Both the position numbers and the translations under genes were made by a program. Below the pieces are notes generated by a model. That model had not been told where the DNA came from. It did not search any database and saw only the letters and a list, made by a program, of their open reading frames with translations. From positions 1 to 26,220 of the forward strand of contig JBFLVQ010000049.1 in the NCBI GenBank assembly GCA_040758525.1: a DNA stretch of 26,220 bases, read 5' to 3'. Below, in pieces: positions 1 through 7,682 of this stretch. This DNA is from JBFLVQ01 sp040758525 (GTDB taxonomy: Bacteria > Acidobacteriota > Blastocatellia > Chloracidobacteriales > JADJPF01). Positions within the stretch are counted from its first letter, which is position 1. Each line of letters starts with the position of its first letter.

Positions 1-890
1 ATAATCGCGAAGTTGAGGCCGATCCCGAACAAACTATTCTGCAAATATCATTAGCAGCTAATATTGCTCATACACACGTTTGTGGGGGGAATGGCCGCTG
101 CTCAACTTGTCGAGTGATGGTAATAGAAGGTGTTGATAGCTGTTCTACACGTAGCGAAAAAGAGCAGATTTTGGCCGAGCGTTTGGGTTTTAGCAATTAT
201 ATTCGTCTAGCTTGTCAAACAACCGTTGATGGGAGTGTCAAGGTGAGACGATTAGTATTAGACAATGAAGATGCTCAGTTAGCCACACAGTTGGCTGCTG
301 CAGCAATGCCCTGTAGTGTTGGAGAAGAGAGAGAGTTAGCAATACTTTTTGCTGATATTCGCGGTTTTACCACTTTTGCAGAATCTATGTTACCCTACGA
401 TGTTATTCATGTATTGAATCGTTATTACTCTCAGGTAGGACGAATTATCAGTAGTAATGAAGGTTATATTGACAACTATATGGGGGATGGATTTTTAGCT
501 CTATTTGGTAGAGATGAGCCAACTAATGCGGCATTTAAGGCTGTTAAATCAGGGTTGCAAATACTTGCTGAATTAGAAAAGTTAAACCAATATTTTCAGC
601 CATTATATAACTGGAAGATAGATGTTGGTGTAGGCATACATAGCGGATTGGTTGTAATTGGCACGATAGGTGCTGCCAAGAGCAGACGAGAGACAGTGAT
701 TGGAGATGCCGTTAATTTTGCCAGCAGAATTGAGTCTGCTAATAAGGAATTGGATACTCATCTATTAGTCTCCGATGAGATCTATAAACAAGTGCAGGGA
801 CAAGTAAAAGTAGGGAAAACCGCCCAACTGAAAATAAAAGGTAAAAGTGGTGAATATGCTCTTTATGAAATCACTGAATTATTAAGATAA
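1..890 (+). CDS. Ferredoxin-domain class III adenylate/guanylate cyclase (5'-truncated by window edge)
   Basis: The open frame runs in from the window edge (first full codon at base 3), so the true start lies outside and the first ATG seen at 114 is internal. The N-terminal part is a 2Fe-2S ferredoxin domain: cysteine codons at 81, 99, 108 and 213 give C-x5-C-x2-C-x34-C, the adrenodoxin-like spacing. From about base 330 a class III cyclase catalytic domain follows, with metal-binding aspartates in FADIRGFT (Asp at 354) and YMGDG (Asp at 486) and the D-A-V-N-x-A-x-R motif near 705. The product would make cAMP (or cGMP) from the nucleoside triphosphate in the cytoplasm. By family knowledge, the iron-sulfur domain may make the activity redox-responsive; that is inference. 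No membrane segment is visible. Base specificity cannot be settled from sequence alone. No neighbouring gene explains its target. Confidence 0.9.
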   Translation, partial: NREVEADPEQTILQISLAANIAHTHVCGGNGRCSTCRVMVIEGVDSCSTRSEKEQILAERLGFSNYIRLACQTTVDGSVKVRRLVLDNEDAQLATQLAAAAMPCSVGEERELAILFADIRGFTTFAESMLPYDVIHVLNRYYSQVGRIISSNEGYIDNYMGDGFLALFGRDEPTNAAFKAVKSGLQILAELEKLNQYFQPLYNWKIDVGVGIHSGLVVIGTIGAAKSRRETVIGDAVNFASRIESANKELDTHLLVSDEIYKQVQGQVKVGKTAQLKIKGKSGEYALYEITELLR

Positions 891-945
891 AACTAATTGC
901 ATTTTCCCTTCTATTATTCCAATAACAGATGAAAGGATCATATCA

Positions 946-1307
946 ATGGATCGCCTGGAAGTTTTCCGAACGTTTTTTGCGAATTTGATTGTTGCTAATG
1001 CTGGCCTGCCGATTCGTGAGGGAGGAGTCGTTACAGCATTTGCCTCTACACCTAGGGAGCGTTTTGTTGGACCAGGCCCATGGAAAGTATTCACACCATT
1101 CGGTTCGATGCTAGATTCATCTGCCCTGTCATGTTTATCCATTGTGTTGGCGCACGCGATGACGAGACCGCTAAAAGATTGTTAGATGCATTCAAACGCG
1201 GTAATTTACGAGACGTCTGTTCTCTGCGACGAAATTCACAACCTGACGAGACTAGTTGGTTTTCTGGAAATGGCTGGTGGCTCTCTACATCTCCCCAAAC
1301 AAGCTGA
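946..1307 (+). pseudogene. Protein-L-isoaspartate O-methyltransferase-like gene with its catalytic middle deleted
   Basis: A start with a plausible ribosome site (AAGGA, 9 nt before ATG 946) opens a frame reading MDRLEVFRTFFANLIVANAG... RERFVGPGPWKVFTPFG, which resembles the N-terminus of long PCMT-family methyltransferases. From about 1101 the similarity continues in another frame (RFDARFICPVMF... GARDDETAKRLLDAFKRG... PDETSWFSGNGWWLST, stop TGA at 1305-1307), resembling the C-terminal tail of the same family. The central SAM-binding methyltransferase domain is absent and the two ends are out of frame. The simplest reading is a single internal deletion joining 5' and 3' ends within bases 1099-1104. 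Family assignment is from remembered sequence patterns, not a search. The remnant cannot encode a working enzyme. It lies 55 nt after the cyclase stop, on the same strand. Confidence 0.7.
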
Positions 1308-1331
1308 AATTAGAATGGGCCTGCAATATTG

Positions 1332-2642
1332 CTATCTACGTAGACCTATACTGACCAGCAGACCACGACCACTAAATTGTTTAGAGAAGAACGATGGGCT
1401 ATCAATTTCTGGCCGATCGCGTCGGAAGGTATAACCCAGACCGAGCAGTAGCCAGCTATCTTTGATTCGCTTATTTATACCGAAAGCGATTGTATTACCA
1501 TTGTCAATGATTCTTTCAGAGAGCTGACTAGAGGCAATACCATTGGAAGTAATAGTAGCGCCAAAGTTGATCGAAGTATTATCGTTGATTCGGTATTTTC
1601 CACCCATATGGAAAGAGTGCACATCGAGACCAGAAACAAATGAGAAAGGGAAAAGAGGAAAAAAGATCTCTAGGTTGTTGGGGGTTTTCAATTTTGAGGG
1701 CTCGAATTCATCAACACCCTGTAATGTCGCACTATAATCGTAGAAGCGGAAATCGAAAGCCAGCAGTAAATTCTTTGTGGGATTAAACTGTAGACCGGCT
1801 TCGGCAATGGTAGGAAGGTCGAAATCAAGACTGATATCTGAATTGAAGACGCCAGTTTGAAAGTGCCCACGATCAGAGCCAAACGCATTTTTAATTTTGC
1901 CTTTCAGTTGATAGCTTCTTTTGCTTTTGTAATTGGCAGCAAAACTCAGATAATTGGTAGGGCGATAGTGGAAGCCAAGCTGTACACCGGGCGCACCAAA
2001 ATCATCAGCTTCAATTCTCTCCTGTAGATTGAAATTAACAAAATTCTTTCCCTTTAAATCAATAAATGCCCGACCAAAGATAAATGCCCCACCAACAGAT
2101 AACTTCTTGTGTAAACGGTAAGCTCCTCCCACGGCGATATCGGTAGAGCTGATATGAGTATCAAAAAGTTGCTTTTGATCTCCTAGAAAACGCGCAGGTT
2201 CGATAAACCGGCTGCGATAATGAACGATCTGATATGTACCTATGCCAAAACCATAACGGTGATCGTTCGATGTATAAGTGGCTTCGGCGGCAATATTGGG
2301 AGTTATTGTGGTCTGTTCCGATTCGAACCTTGTGGGAATGCCAGTAGCAAAGTCATTTGTTTGCGACCGGTGTTGATAGATAAATGCACGGCCTTCACTA
2401 AAGAACCGCCAGTGGCCTTTTGCAGCGCTGGTTAAATTACCGGTTCTCTCCTCTTCATCATTGAGAGGAATCTCAGTAATACCAGCAACATTATTGCGGA
2501 TAAACAAATTATCCGCATCTGTGCGCGCATTGCCTGTTCCCGCTGTACCAGTAGGATTACCAGCAAAATTGAGGCCCTGTGCAAATACATTTAATTGAAA
2601 CGAAAAGATTACAATAGTGATGGTGATGATCAATTTTTTCAT
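1332..2642 (-). CDS. FadL/TodX (OmpP1)-like outer-membrane beta-barrel protein
   Basis: This 436-residue protein begins MKKLIITITIVIFSFQLNVFAQ, a clear Sec signal peptide cleaved near VFA-Q. I choose ATG 2642 because the longer TTG-initiated frame (2678) adds 12 polar residues in front of the signal. The mature part starts with a FadL-like plug/hatch region (FIRNNVAGITEI in the place of the family's NPAG motif). It then alternates amphipathic strands with aromatic girdles (for example FGIGTYQIVHY, LSFAANYKSK, LLLAFDFRFYDYS). Length fits the FadL family (about 400-480 residues), whose members let hydrophobic compounds such as fatty acids or aromatics through the outer membrane. The substrate cannot be told. 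The chain ends in ...SIGLRR rather than the usual terminal aromatic residue, a mild oddity. No strong Shine-Dalgarno site is seen. It is transcribed divergently from the esterase-like gene and converges on the methyltransferase pseudogene. Confidence 0.8.
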   Translation of the reverse strand: MKKLIITITIVIFSFQLNVFAQGLNFAGNPTGTAGTGNARTDADNLFIRNNVAGITEIPLNDEEERTGNLTSAAKGHWRFFSEGRAFIYQHRSQTNDFATGIPTRFESEQTTITPNIAAEATYTSNDHRYGFGIGTYQIVHYRSRFIEPARFLGDQKQLFDTHISSTDIAVGGAYRLHKKLSVGGAFIFGRAFIDLKGKNFVNFNLQERIEADDFGAPGVQLGFHYRPTNYLSFAANYKSKRSYQLKGKIKNAFGSDRGHFQTGVFNSDISLDFDLPTIAEAGLQFNPTKNLLLAFDFRFYDYSATLQGVDEFEPSKLKTPNNLEIFFPLFPFSFVSGLDVHSFHMGGKYRINDNTSINFGATITSNGIASSQLSERIIDNGNTIAFGINKRIKDSWLLLGLGYTFRRDRPEIDSPSFFSKQFSGRGLLVSIGLRR

Positions 2643-2871
2643 ACCATTTTTAACTGATGTTTGTCTTTGAAGGTTCAAAAGCAGTAACGTGAGATCTAAA
2701 TTTTCTATAACACGCTCTATTGCGAATCGGAACTAGCATTTGCGGTCATAAAAAATCGAGATAACCATTGAAGTTGAAACTTTTCGGTTGTGTATGTCAC
2801 GAACATAGGATCGTACTTATAAGATATCATCAGGTACAATACGATCAGCGTTAAGTCTTAGGATGGTGAAC

Positions 2872-4581
2872 ATGCAGAACACTATGTTTAAAGTTTCTCT
2901 ATTGTTGAGCTTTTTATTACTACGATTAGTCTTGGCGCAAGGACAAACCGATTCCTCCAAAGAGGTTCAGCAACTCATTCAAGGTGCGCCAGTAGAGCGA
3001 GAGATGAAGGCCGGTGAGGTTCACAAATATCAAATCTCTCTTAGTACTGGACAGTTCATCCAAATTATTGTTGAGCAGCGCGGTATTGATGTTGTGGTAA
3101 CAACATTCAGACCTGATGGTAAAAAGATTGGAGAAATTGATAGTCCGAATGGGACGCAAGGACCGGAGCCAGTATCCATTGCTGCTGAAACTTCAGGAAT
3201 TTATCAAATGGAGGTGCGCTCCTTCGATGCTACCGCTGTCTCTGGTCGTTATGAGATCAAAATCAAAGAACTGCTTTCAGCCGAACAGTACCGAGTACGC
3301 CTAGCTGAAGAGAAAGCGCGAGATGAGGCCATTATCGCACAGTTAAGAAATGGGGCGATTCCGCTCAGTAGTGTGATGCCAGGTAGTAGTTTTAACGATC
3401 TGATGTCGCTTAAAAAGACTTTGGAGAATGTCCGAGTAGTGGGCTTAGGCGAAGCTACGCATGGTACGCATGAGTTCTTTCAGTTAAGACACCGATTACT
3501 GGAATTCCTGGTAAAAGAGATGGGCTTCACTGGTTTGGCTGTCGAAGCAAGTTATGCTGCCACCCTAAAGATCAACGATTATGTGTTGCAAGGGAAAGGA
3601 GACCGCGCCAAAGTTCTGGCCGAACAGAAAACATGGATTCTCGATACCGAAGAGATTGCTGAAATTATTGACTGGTTACGAACATATAATCAAAGTGTAC
3701 CAGAAGAGAAGAGAGTTAAGATTTTTGGTATTGACCCACAGGTAAATGAAATAGCGATGAATGTTGTTATCGATTATCTTCGCAAAGTTGCCCCTGAGCG
3801 AGTCCCAAGTGTTGAGACCACCTTTGACAAGATACGTTTAGAAGATACTAAGGCTATCAACTTTGACCGCACTGAAGTGTCATCTGCACAACTGTCTGAA
3901 CTCTACCGGCTGATTAGTTACTTAGTGCTTAACAAAGCGAACTTAGTTTATCGAACTTCTACTAAGGATTTTGAAGAGGTGCTGCAATATCTACGACTCT
4001 TAGCGCAATTCGCAGAATTTAACAGTGCTACTCCGCTTGGTGTGGGTGGCACACGTGATGCATACATGGCGGAAAATTTCCAGAGTATAGTTAATGCAGA
4101 GAAGCCCACTACACGCTTTATCATTTGGGCACACAACGCACACATCTCAACGCGTGACACCGGCAACTTTCCCGCAATGGGTTCTTATCTAAGGAAAAAT
4201 TTTGGTAATAGCTACTACGCTTTTGGATTCACTTTCAATCAAGGTTCGTTTCAAGCGCAGATAAGTGGCGAAGGAAAGGTACGTGTGCAGGAATTTACTT
4301 TAGGGCCTGCACCAGAGAGAACCATTGATTGGTATTTGGCTCGTGCAGGGGTTGGCAATTGCATTATAGATCTCCGACACTTACCAAAAGACGAAAAGAT
4401 CTTACAATGGTTACAAGCAACACAGAGAATGCATTGGATTGGCGCAATATTCTCTGATAAATGGACTGAGTCACAATGGACACAGCCGTTTGTGTTAAGT
4501 AGAGACTTTGATGGACTCTTCTTCGTTGAGAAAACAACACGCGCTCGTCCAACACCTACAGGAAAACGAGAGGGTCTGTAA
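2872..4581 (+). CDS. Secreted erythromycin-esterase-like protein with N-terminal PPC-like domain
   Basis: I prefer ATG 2872 (569 residues) over ATG 2863 because AGGA at 2860-2863 is ideally spaced for it and would touch the earlier codon. Residues 1-23 form a signal peptide ending LVLAQG. Residues about 30-135 look like a bacterial pre-peptidase C-terminal (PPC) beta-sandwich (AGEVHKYQISLSTGQFIQI ... SGIYQMEVRS). The rest is an erythromycin-esterase-like domain with the family signatures GEATHGTHEFF (Glu194, His197), RDAYMAEN (Glu401) and WAHNAHIS (His421, His424). His197 matches the catalytic histidine position described for EreA/EreB. Family members hydrolyse macrolide lactones, but many such exported proteins in environmental bacteria have unknown substrates, so resistance is not implied. 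It is divergent from the FadL-like gene across about 230 nt. Confidence 0.85.
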   Translation: MQNTMFKVSLLLSFLLLRLVLAQGQTDSSKEVQQLIQGAPVEREMKAGEVHKYQISLSTGQFIQIIVEQRGIDVVVTTFRPDGKKIGEIDSPNGTQGPEPVSIAAETSGIYQMEVRSFDATAVSGRYEIKIKELLSAEQYRVRLAEEKARDEAIIAQLRNGAIPLSSVMPGSSFNDLMSLKKTLENVRVVGLGEATHGTHEFFQLRHRLLEFLVKEMGFTGLAVEASYAATLKINDYVLQGKGDRAKVLAEQKTWILDTEEIAEIIDWLRTYNQSVPEEKRVKIFGIDPQVNEIAMNVVIDYLRKVAPERVPSVETTFDKIRLEDTKAINFDRTEVSSAQLSELYRLISYLVLNKANLVYRTSTKDFEEVLQYLRLLAQFAEFNSATPLGVGGTRDAYMAENFQSIVNAEKPTTRFIIWAHNAHISTRDTGNFPAMGSYLRKNFGNSYYAFGFTFNQGSFQAQISGEGKVRVQEFTLGPAPERTIDWYLARAGVGNCIIDLRHLPKDEKILQWLQATQRMHWIGAIFSDKWTESQWTQPFVLSRDFDGLFFVEKTTRARPTPTGKREGL

Positions 4582-4690
4582 AAAATAGTACCAGGCTACG
4601 CCCCTCAACCTGGAAGAGGTCGCGCCATACTAGAATATTAGGCAAAATCCTGCCATTAGAAGAAAAAGCGGTGTTGTCGAGATTTTTATA

Positions 4691-4730
4691 AGAACCACCA
4701 AAAGATAGATATCTGTCTCTTGATGGTTCT
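4691..4730. terminator. Long hairpin between convergent genes, probable bidirectional terminator
   Basis: AGAACCACCAAAAGA and TCTCTTGATGGTTCT form a 15-pair arm with two mismatches, closed by the near-palindrome TAGATATCTG. On the minus strand both mismatches become G-U pairs, so the RNA hairpin is even better paired in that direction. It sits between the ends of the esterase-like gene (+) and the CMD-family gene (-). There is no long U tract on either side (TCTCATTCCTC on plus), so the terminator role is inferred from position and stem strength. Confidence 0.55.
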
Positions 4731-4766
4731 TCTCATTCCTCATCTATTTTAAGGACTAGAAATGGT

Positions 4767-5321
4767 TCAGGCTGAAGCAGACCAGGTTTGCGCTTTGAAT
4801 GCCTCATCTGTGGGTATCTTAGTGATATTGTGCGTATAGTTGGCAATTGTTGTCATACTGATTCCAACAAGAACTTCTAGCAGTTGAGCTTGAGTAAAAC
4901 CCTCTCTGAGGAATGCCTGGATATCCTCGTTGGATAGGTGTCCCTTGCTGCGAACAACGCGGCGCGCTAGTGTAGTGATAGCTTGCAGACGTGGCGTAAG
5001 AGGCGATTTACCAGTACGAAGCATATTTAGATCATCCTCTGGCAGTCCATTCATTCTTGCAAAAGTTGAGTGGGCAGCCATACAGTAGCTACAGTTGTTG
5101 TCATAACTGACTGCCAGTGCGATTGCTTCACGCTCAATCGGAGTAAATGAGCCACGCCCATAGATTCTTCTTAGCGTCGTGAATGCTTCAAGCAAGAAGG
5201 GGGACTCAGCCATAGTTGCAGCAAGGTTTGGAATGAATCCTACCTGGTTCTTGAGTTGTTCCAGAATAGACTTTGAATCCTGAGGGGCAGATTCGATTGT
5301 GTAGATATTGAACTCTGTCAT
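4767..5321 (-). CDS. Carboxymuconolactone decarboxylase (CMD)/AhpD-like peroxidase-related protein
   Basis: This 184-residue cytoplasmic protein starts at ATG 5321, preceded by AAAGGAAA. An upstream in-frame start (5381) lacks such a site. It is all-helical in character and contains the CMD/AhpD signature NNCSYCMAAHSTFAR, that is C-x2-C-x3-H with a preceding glutamate in TPIEREAIALAVS. These are the redox cysteines and proton-relay residues of AhpD-like alkylhydroperoxidases. It also has the N-terminal VGFIPNLAATMAESPFLLEAF block typical of the 'uncharacterised peroxidase-related' subgroup. The likely role is peroxide or radical detoxification. It follows the MerR-family gene on the same strand after 162 nt, so it may be that regulator's target. 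The actual substrate is unknown. Confidence 0.85.
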   Translation of the reverse strand: MTEFNIYTIESAPQDSKSILEQLKNQVGFIPNLAATMAESPFLLEAFTTLRRIYGRGSFTPIEREAIALAVSYDNNCSYCMAAHSTFARMNGLPEDDLNMLRTGKSPLTPRLQAITTLARRVVRSKGHLSNEDIQAFLREGFTQAQLLEVLVGISMTTIANYTHNITKIPTDEAFKAQTWSASA

Positions 5322-5412
5322 TATAGTTTTCCTTTCATTGAGCTTGAGTAGGTAAGCAAAAGAATGCAGCAAGAAAGTCACAAAGACATAAAGAGATTAA
5401 CAAGAGATCAAA

Positions 5413-5428
5413 AAGAGTTAAAACTCTT
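5413..5428 (-). terminator. Weak hairpin plus T-run between the MerR and CMD genes
   Basis: Read on the minus strand, AAGAGTT-TT-AACTCTT is directly followed by TTTGATC, giving a small AT-rich stem with a short U tract. It lies in the 162-nt gap after the MerR stop. It could be a weak terminator or an attenuator lowering read-through into the CMD gene. Its low GC content makes it uncertain. Confidence 0.35.
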
Positions 5429-5483
5429 AGATAACCTCAGCACAGCAGCTTTATATTCTCTCTGAATTCTTTTGCTTACTCAG

Positions 5484-6332
5484 TTAAGTTGATAATGCGT
5501 TATTTATCTGTTCGACAGGAAATTGGATCTCGGTAATCATCTCTTCGAGTTGCTCTGTACGTGGAGGTTGGATCAACACTTCACGCCCGGGTCCACTGAT
5601 ATGGTATCCATTTGCTTCTATCCATTCTCCGATGGCTCGATAACTTTGACAGTTATTCTCAAAACCACCAACCTGTACCACAGTTGCCATCTTGGTAATG
5701 GCAGGGAGGGTAGCTGTCCTCATTATACGATCACCCGGCAATTCAATCACCTTAGCATCAATACTGGAGAGGACTACGCCTAATTCGATATCTAGTCGGT
5801 CGCTTTCAAGCGTTTCAGAGTGAATCACGGTGGTAAAATAACCCAACACATCTTCGCTTATACGAGTGGGAAGAAGCCTGACCATCTCTCGCATAATACT
5901 GAGAGCCGCATCAGCACTGGGCAAAATTTCGCGAAAAGAGAGATAGTGTTGAGCAGGAACATTTTTAAGGACAATGTCAAAGGTGGAATGATCCGACGCA
6001 TCAATCTGTTGCAAATGTGCTTCGATCTGCTGCAAACGGATCCTTTCCTCATTCATGATTTGCTCGATTTGCGCTTTCCTAAGGGTCAGCATGCCGCGTA
6101 TTTCTGTAGCCGAAACCTCTTTATCGACCAACCTCGCTATCTGGTCGAGTGTTAATCCCAACTCTTTTAGCGCGAGAATGCGATGCAAGTGAGGCAGTTG
6201 TTTGGCACTATAGTATCGATAGCCGGTCCACTGGTCTACATAAGCCGGTTTGAGCAGACCAACCTGATCATAGTAGCGCAATAGACTGCCGGGCACTTGT
6301 GCGATCTTAGAAAACTCACCGATACGAAACAT
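5484..6332 (-). CDS. MerR-family transcriptional regulator with GyrI-like effector-binding domain
   Basis: The 282-residue protein starts at ATG 6332 behind a perfect AGGAGG. Residues 1-70 are the MerR winged-helix domain (MFRIGEFSKIAQVPGSLLRY, then YDQVGLLKP, GYRYYSAKQL and ALKELGLTLDQIARL). Residues about 75-112 form the dimerisation coiled coil (RKAQIEQIMNEERIRLQQIE). Residues about 118-282 form a GyrI-like/BmrR-type ligand-binding domain (FDIVLKNVPAQHYLSFRE ... GYHISGPGREVLIQPP). There is no cysteine cluster in the coiled coil, so it is not a SoxR- or metal-sensing MerR; a hydrophobic or cationic small-molecule effector is more likely. It probably controls its own promoter (6371-6401) and the downstream CMD-family gene. 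Confidence 0.88.
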   Translation of the reverse strand: MFRIGEFSKIAQVPGSLLRYYDQVGLLKPAYVDQWTGYRYYSAKQLPHLHRILALKELGLTLDQIARLVDKEVSATEIRGMLTLRKAQIEQIMNEERIRLQQIEAHLQQIDASDHSTFDIVLKNVPAQHYLSFREILPSADAALSIMREMVRLLPTRISEDVLGYFTTVIHSETLESDRLDIELGVVLSSIDAKVIELPGDRIMRTATLPAITKMATVVQVGGFENNCQSYRAIGEWIEANGYHISGPGREVLIQPPRTEQLEEMITEIQFPVEQINNALST

Positions 6333-6370
6333 GCAAACCTCCTGAGTTCCACGCTATGTTGACAGTCCCA

Positions 6371-6401
6371 ATCCTAAAGCTTCAAGTAACTTTAAAGTCA
6401 A
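6371..6401 (-). promoter_or_regulatory. MerR-type promoter/operator with 19-bp spacer
   Basis: On the minus strand TTGACT (6401-6396) and TAGGAT (6376-6371) are separated by exactly 19 bp, the overlong spacing typical of promoters activated by MerR proteins through DNA distortion. The spacer contains an interrupted dyad, TTCAAGT-A-ACTTTAA on the plus strand (6 of 7 pairs), where a MerR dimer would sit. Transcription would begin near 6364, giving a roughly 30-nt leader before the MerR start. This supports autoregulation. The match is by eye, not by a scored model. Confidence 0.72.
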
Positions 6402-6580
6402 GCGGGTTTTTCTGGGAAATAGTAGTTTGCTCTTACAGGGTAGTTTGAAATTTGATGGAAAGAGCTGCTAATAGCAGGTTTAGTAAGTAGAGCTTTTTAA
6501 CCGGATGGATTGTTGCAGAATTAAACTAGTAAGCGATAGCTACTTCGCTTCAAAGGGTGATTATTAGAATTCGTTTCATC
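6402..6580. other. Intergenic stretch without a recognised gene
   Basis: Between the MerR promoter and the terminator of the AT-hook gene I see no convincing coding frame. Two small dyads occur, CTGCT-AAT-AGCAG at 6465-6477 and AAGCGA...TCGCTT at 6531-6550. Neither has a U tract or known function. Confidence 0.5.
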
Positions 6581-6609
6581 AAAGCGGGGAGTGCACTAAT
6601 CCCCGCTTT
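6581..6609 (-). terminator. Terminator hairpin downstream of the AT-hook gene
   Basis: AAAGCGGGGA and TCCCCGCTTT form a perfect 10-bp GC-rich stem with a 9-nt loop, 24 nt beyond the stop of the minus-strand gene ending at 6634. The only U's are the three at the end of the stem, so the termination role rests mainly on stem strength and position. Confidence 0.6.
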
Positions 6610-6633
6610 ATACGCCTTCATTGTGATGCAAAG

Positions 6634-6942
6634 TTATTTACTTTTGGCCTTAGCAGTTTTCTTGCTAGCCTTCTTCTTAGGCCGCCCTTTCTTTTTTGCA
6701 GATGACTTGGATTTAACTTTCTCAGCCTTCTGCGTGGTGGGTTGTGCACTTACGGCCTCATTCATCTTTTTTCCACCTGCTCTGCGACCTTTCCGTCTTC
6801 TGCCTCTTCTCTTAGCTCTCTTTCCTGTTGGTTGAAGAGTAGATCGATCTCCAGATCTAGCTTTCAAAATATTGATCGCTTTATCGAGTGTGTTTCGTTC
6901 CTCTGTAAGAGCATCAATAACATCTTGCAAGCTATTTGCCAT
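6634..6942 (-). CDS. Small histone-like/AT-hook basic protein
   Basis: This 102-residue protein starts at ATG 6942 behind AAGGAGA. Residues 1-30 are predicted helical and mixed charge (MANSLQDVIDALTEERNTLD...). From residue 43 it is strongly basic: an arginine-rich block (KRAKRRGRRRKGRRAGGKK) is followed by a lysine/alanine/serine tail reminiscent of histone H1. That tail contains the AT-hook core GRP flanked by lysines (KKKGRPKKK, near residue 86). Such proteins bind the DNA minor groove and help compact or regulate the chromosome. The nearby HU gene on the same strand fits a nucleoid-protein cluster, though a 218-nt gap suggests separate transcripts. I recognise the motif class, not a named family; binding to RNA is an alternative. 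Confidence 0.7.
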   Translation of the reverse strand: MANSLQDVIDALTEERNTLDKAINILKARSGDRSTLQPTGKRAKRRGRRRKGRRAGGKKMNEAVSAQPTTQKAEKVKSKSSAKKKGRPKKKASKKTAKAKSK

Positions 6943-7160
6943 TAGCCATCTCCTTTATTATCGAATAGAACTACTAGGATAATCCTTCCTGAGACTTAAA
7001 TTTCATAGTTAAGCCGGGTAGGATCTTCTCTGTTTTACCGATTCGTAGATTACTACCCAGTCCCTCTTTGCGGGGCTTTACAGTGATTCTTAATTCACTA
7101 GCTCACCACGTAAGAATAAGGCCGGGAGTGTATTAAGAGATCTATCGCCGATATCAAAGA

Positions 7161-7481
7161 CTATTTCTTTGGTGGGGCAATTGCTTCTTTAGCTGCCTTG
7201 ACAACCCGGAATTTGACAACTGTCTTGGCCGGGATCTTAATCTTCTCTTTAGTCTTTGGATTAACACCCATACGTGCCTTACGTTGCGCCTTCACGAGTT
7301 TTCCTATCCCTGGTATAACAAACTGACCTTTTTTCTTAGTTTCATTAATAGCGAGATCAGATAATTCCTGTAAGATCTCTCCTGCTACCCTACGCGGTAG
7401 TTCAAATTTCTCTGCGATATGACCAACTAGCTGAGTCTTGGTCATTGGTGATGCCGATGCTTTTGCTGTTTTTGCGGCCAT
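7161..7481 (-). CDS. hup: HU-family nucleoid DNA-binding protein
   Basis: The 106-residue protein starts at ATG 7481 directly after GGAGGA. After a 12-residue alanine/lysine leader it shows the HU/IHF fold: the helical dimer body (MTKTQLVGHIAEKFELP, then EILQELSDLAINETKKKG) and the saddle and arms (FVIPGIGKLVKAQRKAR, then GVNPKTKEKIKIPAKTVVKFR). HU bends and compacts DNA as a dimer. It is slightly longer than the usual 90 residues because of the leader and a lysine-rich end (IAPPKK). A strong promoter lies upstream at 7545-7572. It is followed by the AT-hook gene on the same strand after a 218-nt gap holding only imperfect dyads (for example GGGTAG 7016 with CTACCC 7053) and no clear U-tract terminator. 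Confidence 0.93.
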   Translation of the reverse strand: MAAKTAKASASPMTKTQLVGHIAEKFELPRRVAGEILQELSDLAINETKKKGQFVIPGIGKLVKAQRKARMGVNPKTKEKIKIPAKTVVKFRVVKAAKEAIAPPKK

Positions 7482-7544
7482 ATTTTCCTCCTAAACCAAA
7501 AATATTAGCTGATTTTGTATATAATTTTGTGGTATGCCCAACCT

Positions 7545-7572
7545 ATTGTATAGCAATTGTGTAAAATGTCAA
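7545..7572 (-). promoter_or_regulatory. Sigma70-type promoter of the HU gene
   Basis: On the minus strand a consensus TTGACA (7572-7567) is followed after 16 bp by TACAAT (7550-7545). Transcription from about 7538 would give a leader of roughly 55 nt before the HU ATG at 7481. Both boxes match the bacterial consensus closely (6/6 and 5/6), fitting a highly expressed nucleoid protein. Confidence 0.75.
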
Positions 7573-7682
7573 ATTCAAAGGAGATTAACGAATGAATTTT
7601 GCTTTTGTGGTAAAAATTATGATCAGTTTAACGATTCAAAGGCGGGGCAGAGGAGAGAGTTTATCCAACGAAGGCGAGATAG

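Noticed and set aside
882..1142. Minus-strand 86-codon frame over the methyltransferase remnant
   Set aside because: It is antisense to a recognisable coding remnant and has no family resemblance or ribosome site.
2795..2823. Possible promoter for the esterase-like gene (TATAAG at 2818 with TGTCAC 17 bp upstream)
   Set aside because: The -10 is good but the -35 match is poor, and several other weak options exist in the divergent region.
4591..4613. CCAGG...CCTGG dyad just after the esterase-like gene, considered as a REP element or terminator
   Set aside because: The stem is only 5 bp with a 13-nt loop and no U tract. The stronger hairpin at 4691-4730 better explains transcript ends.
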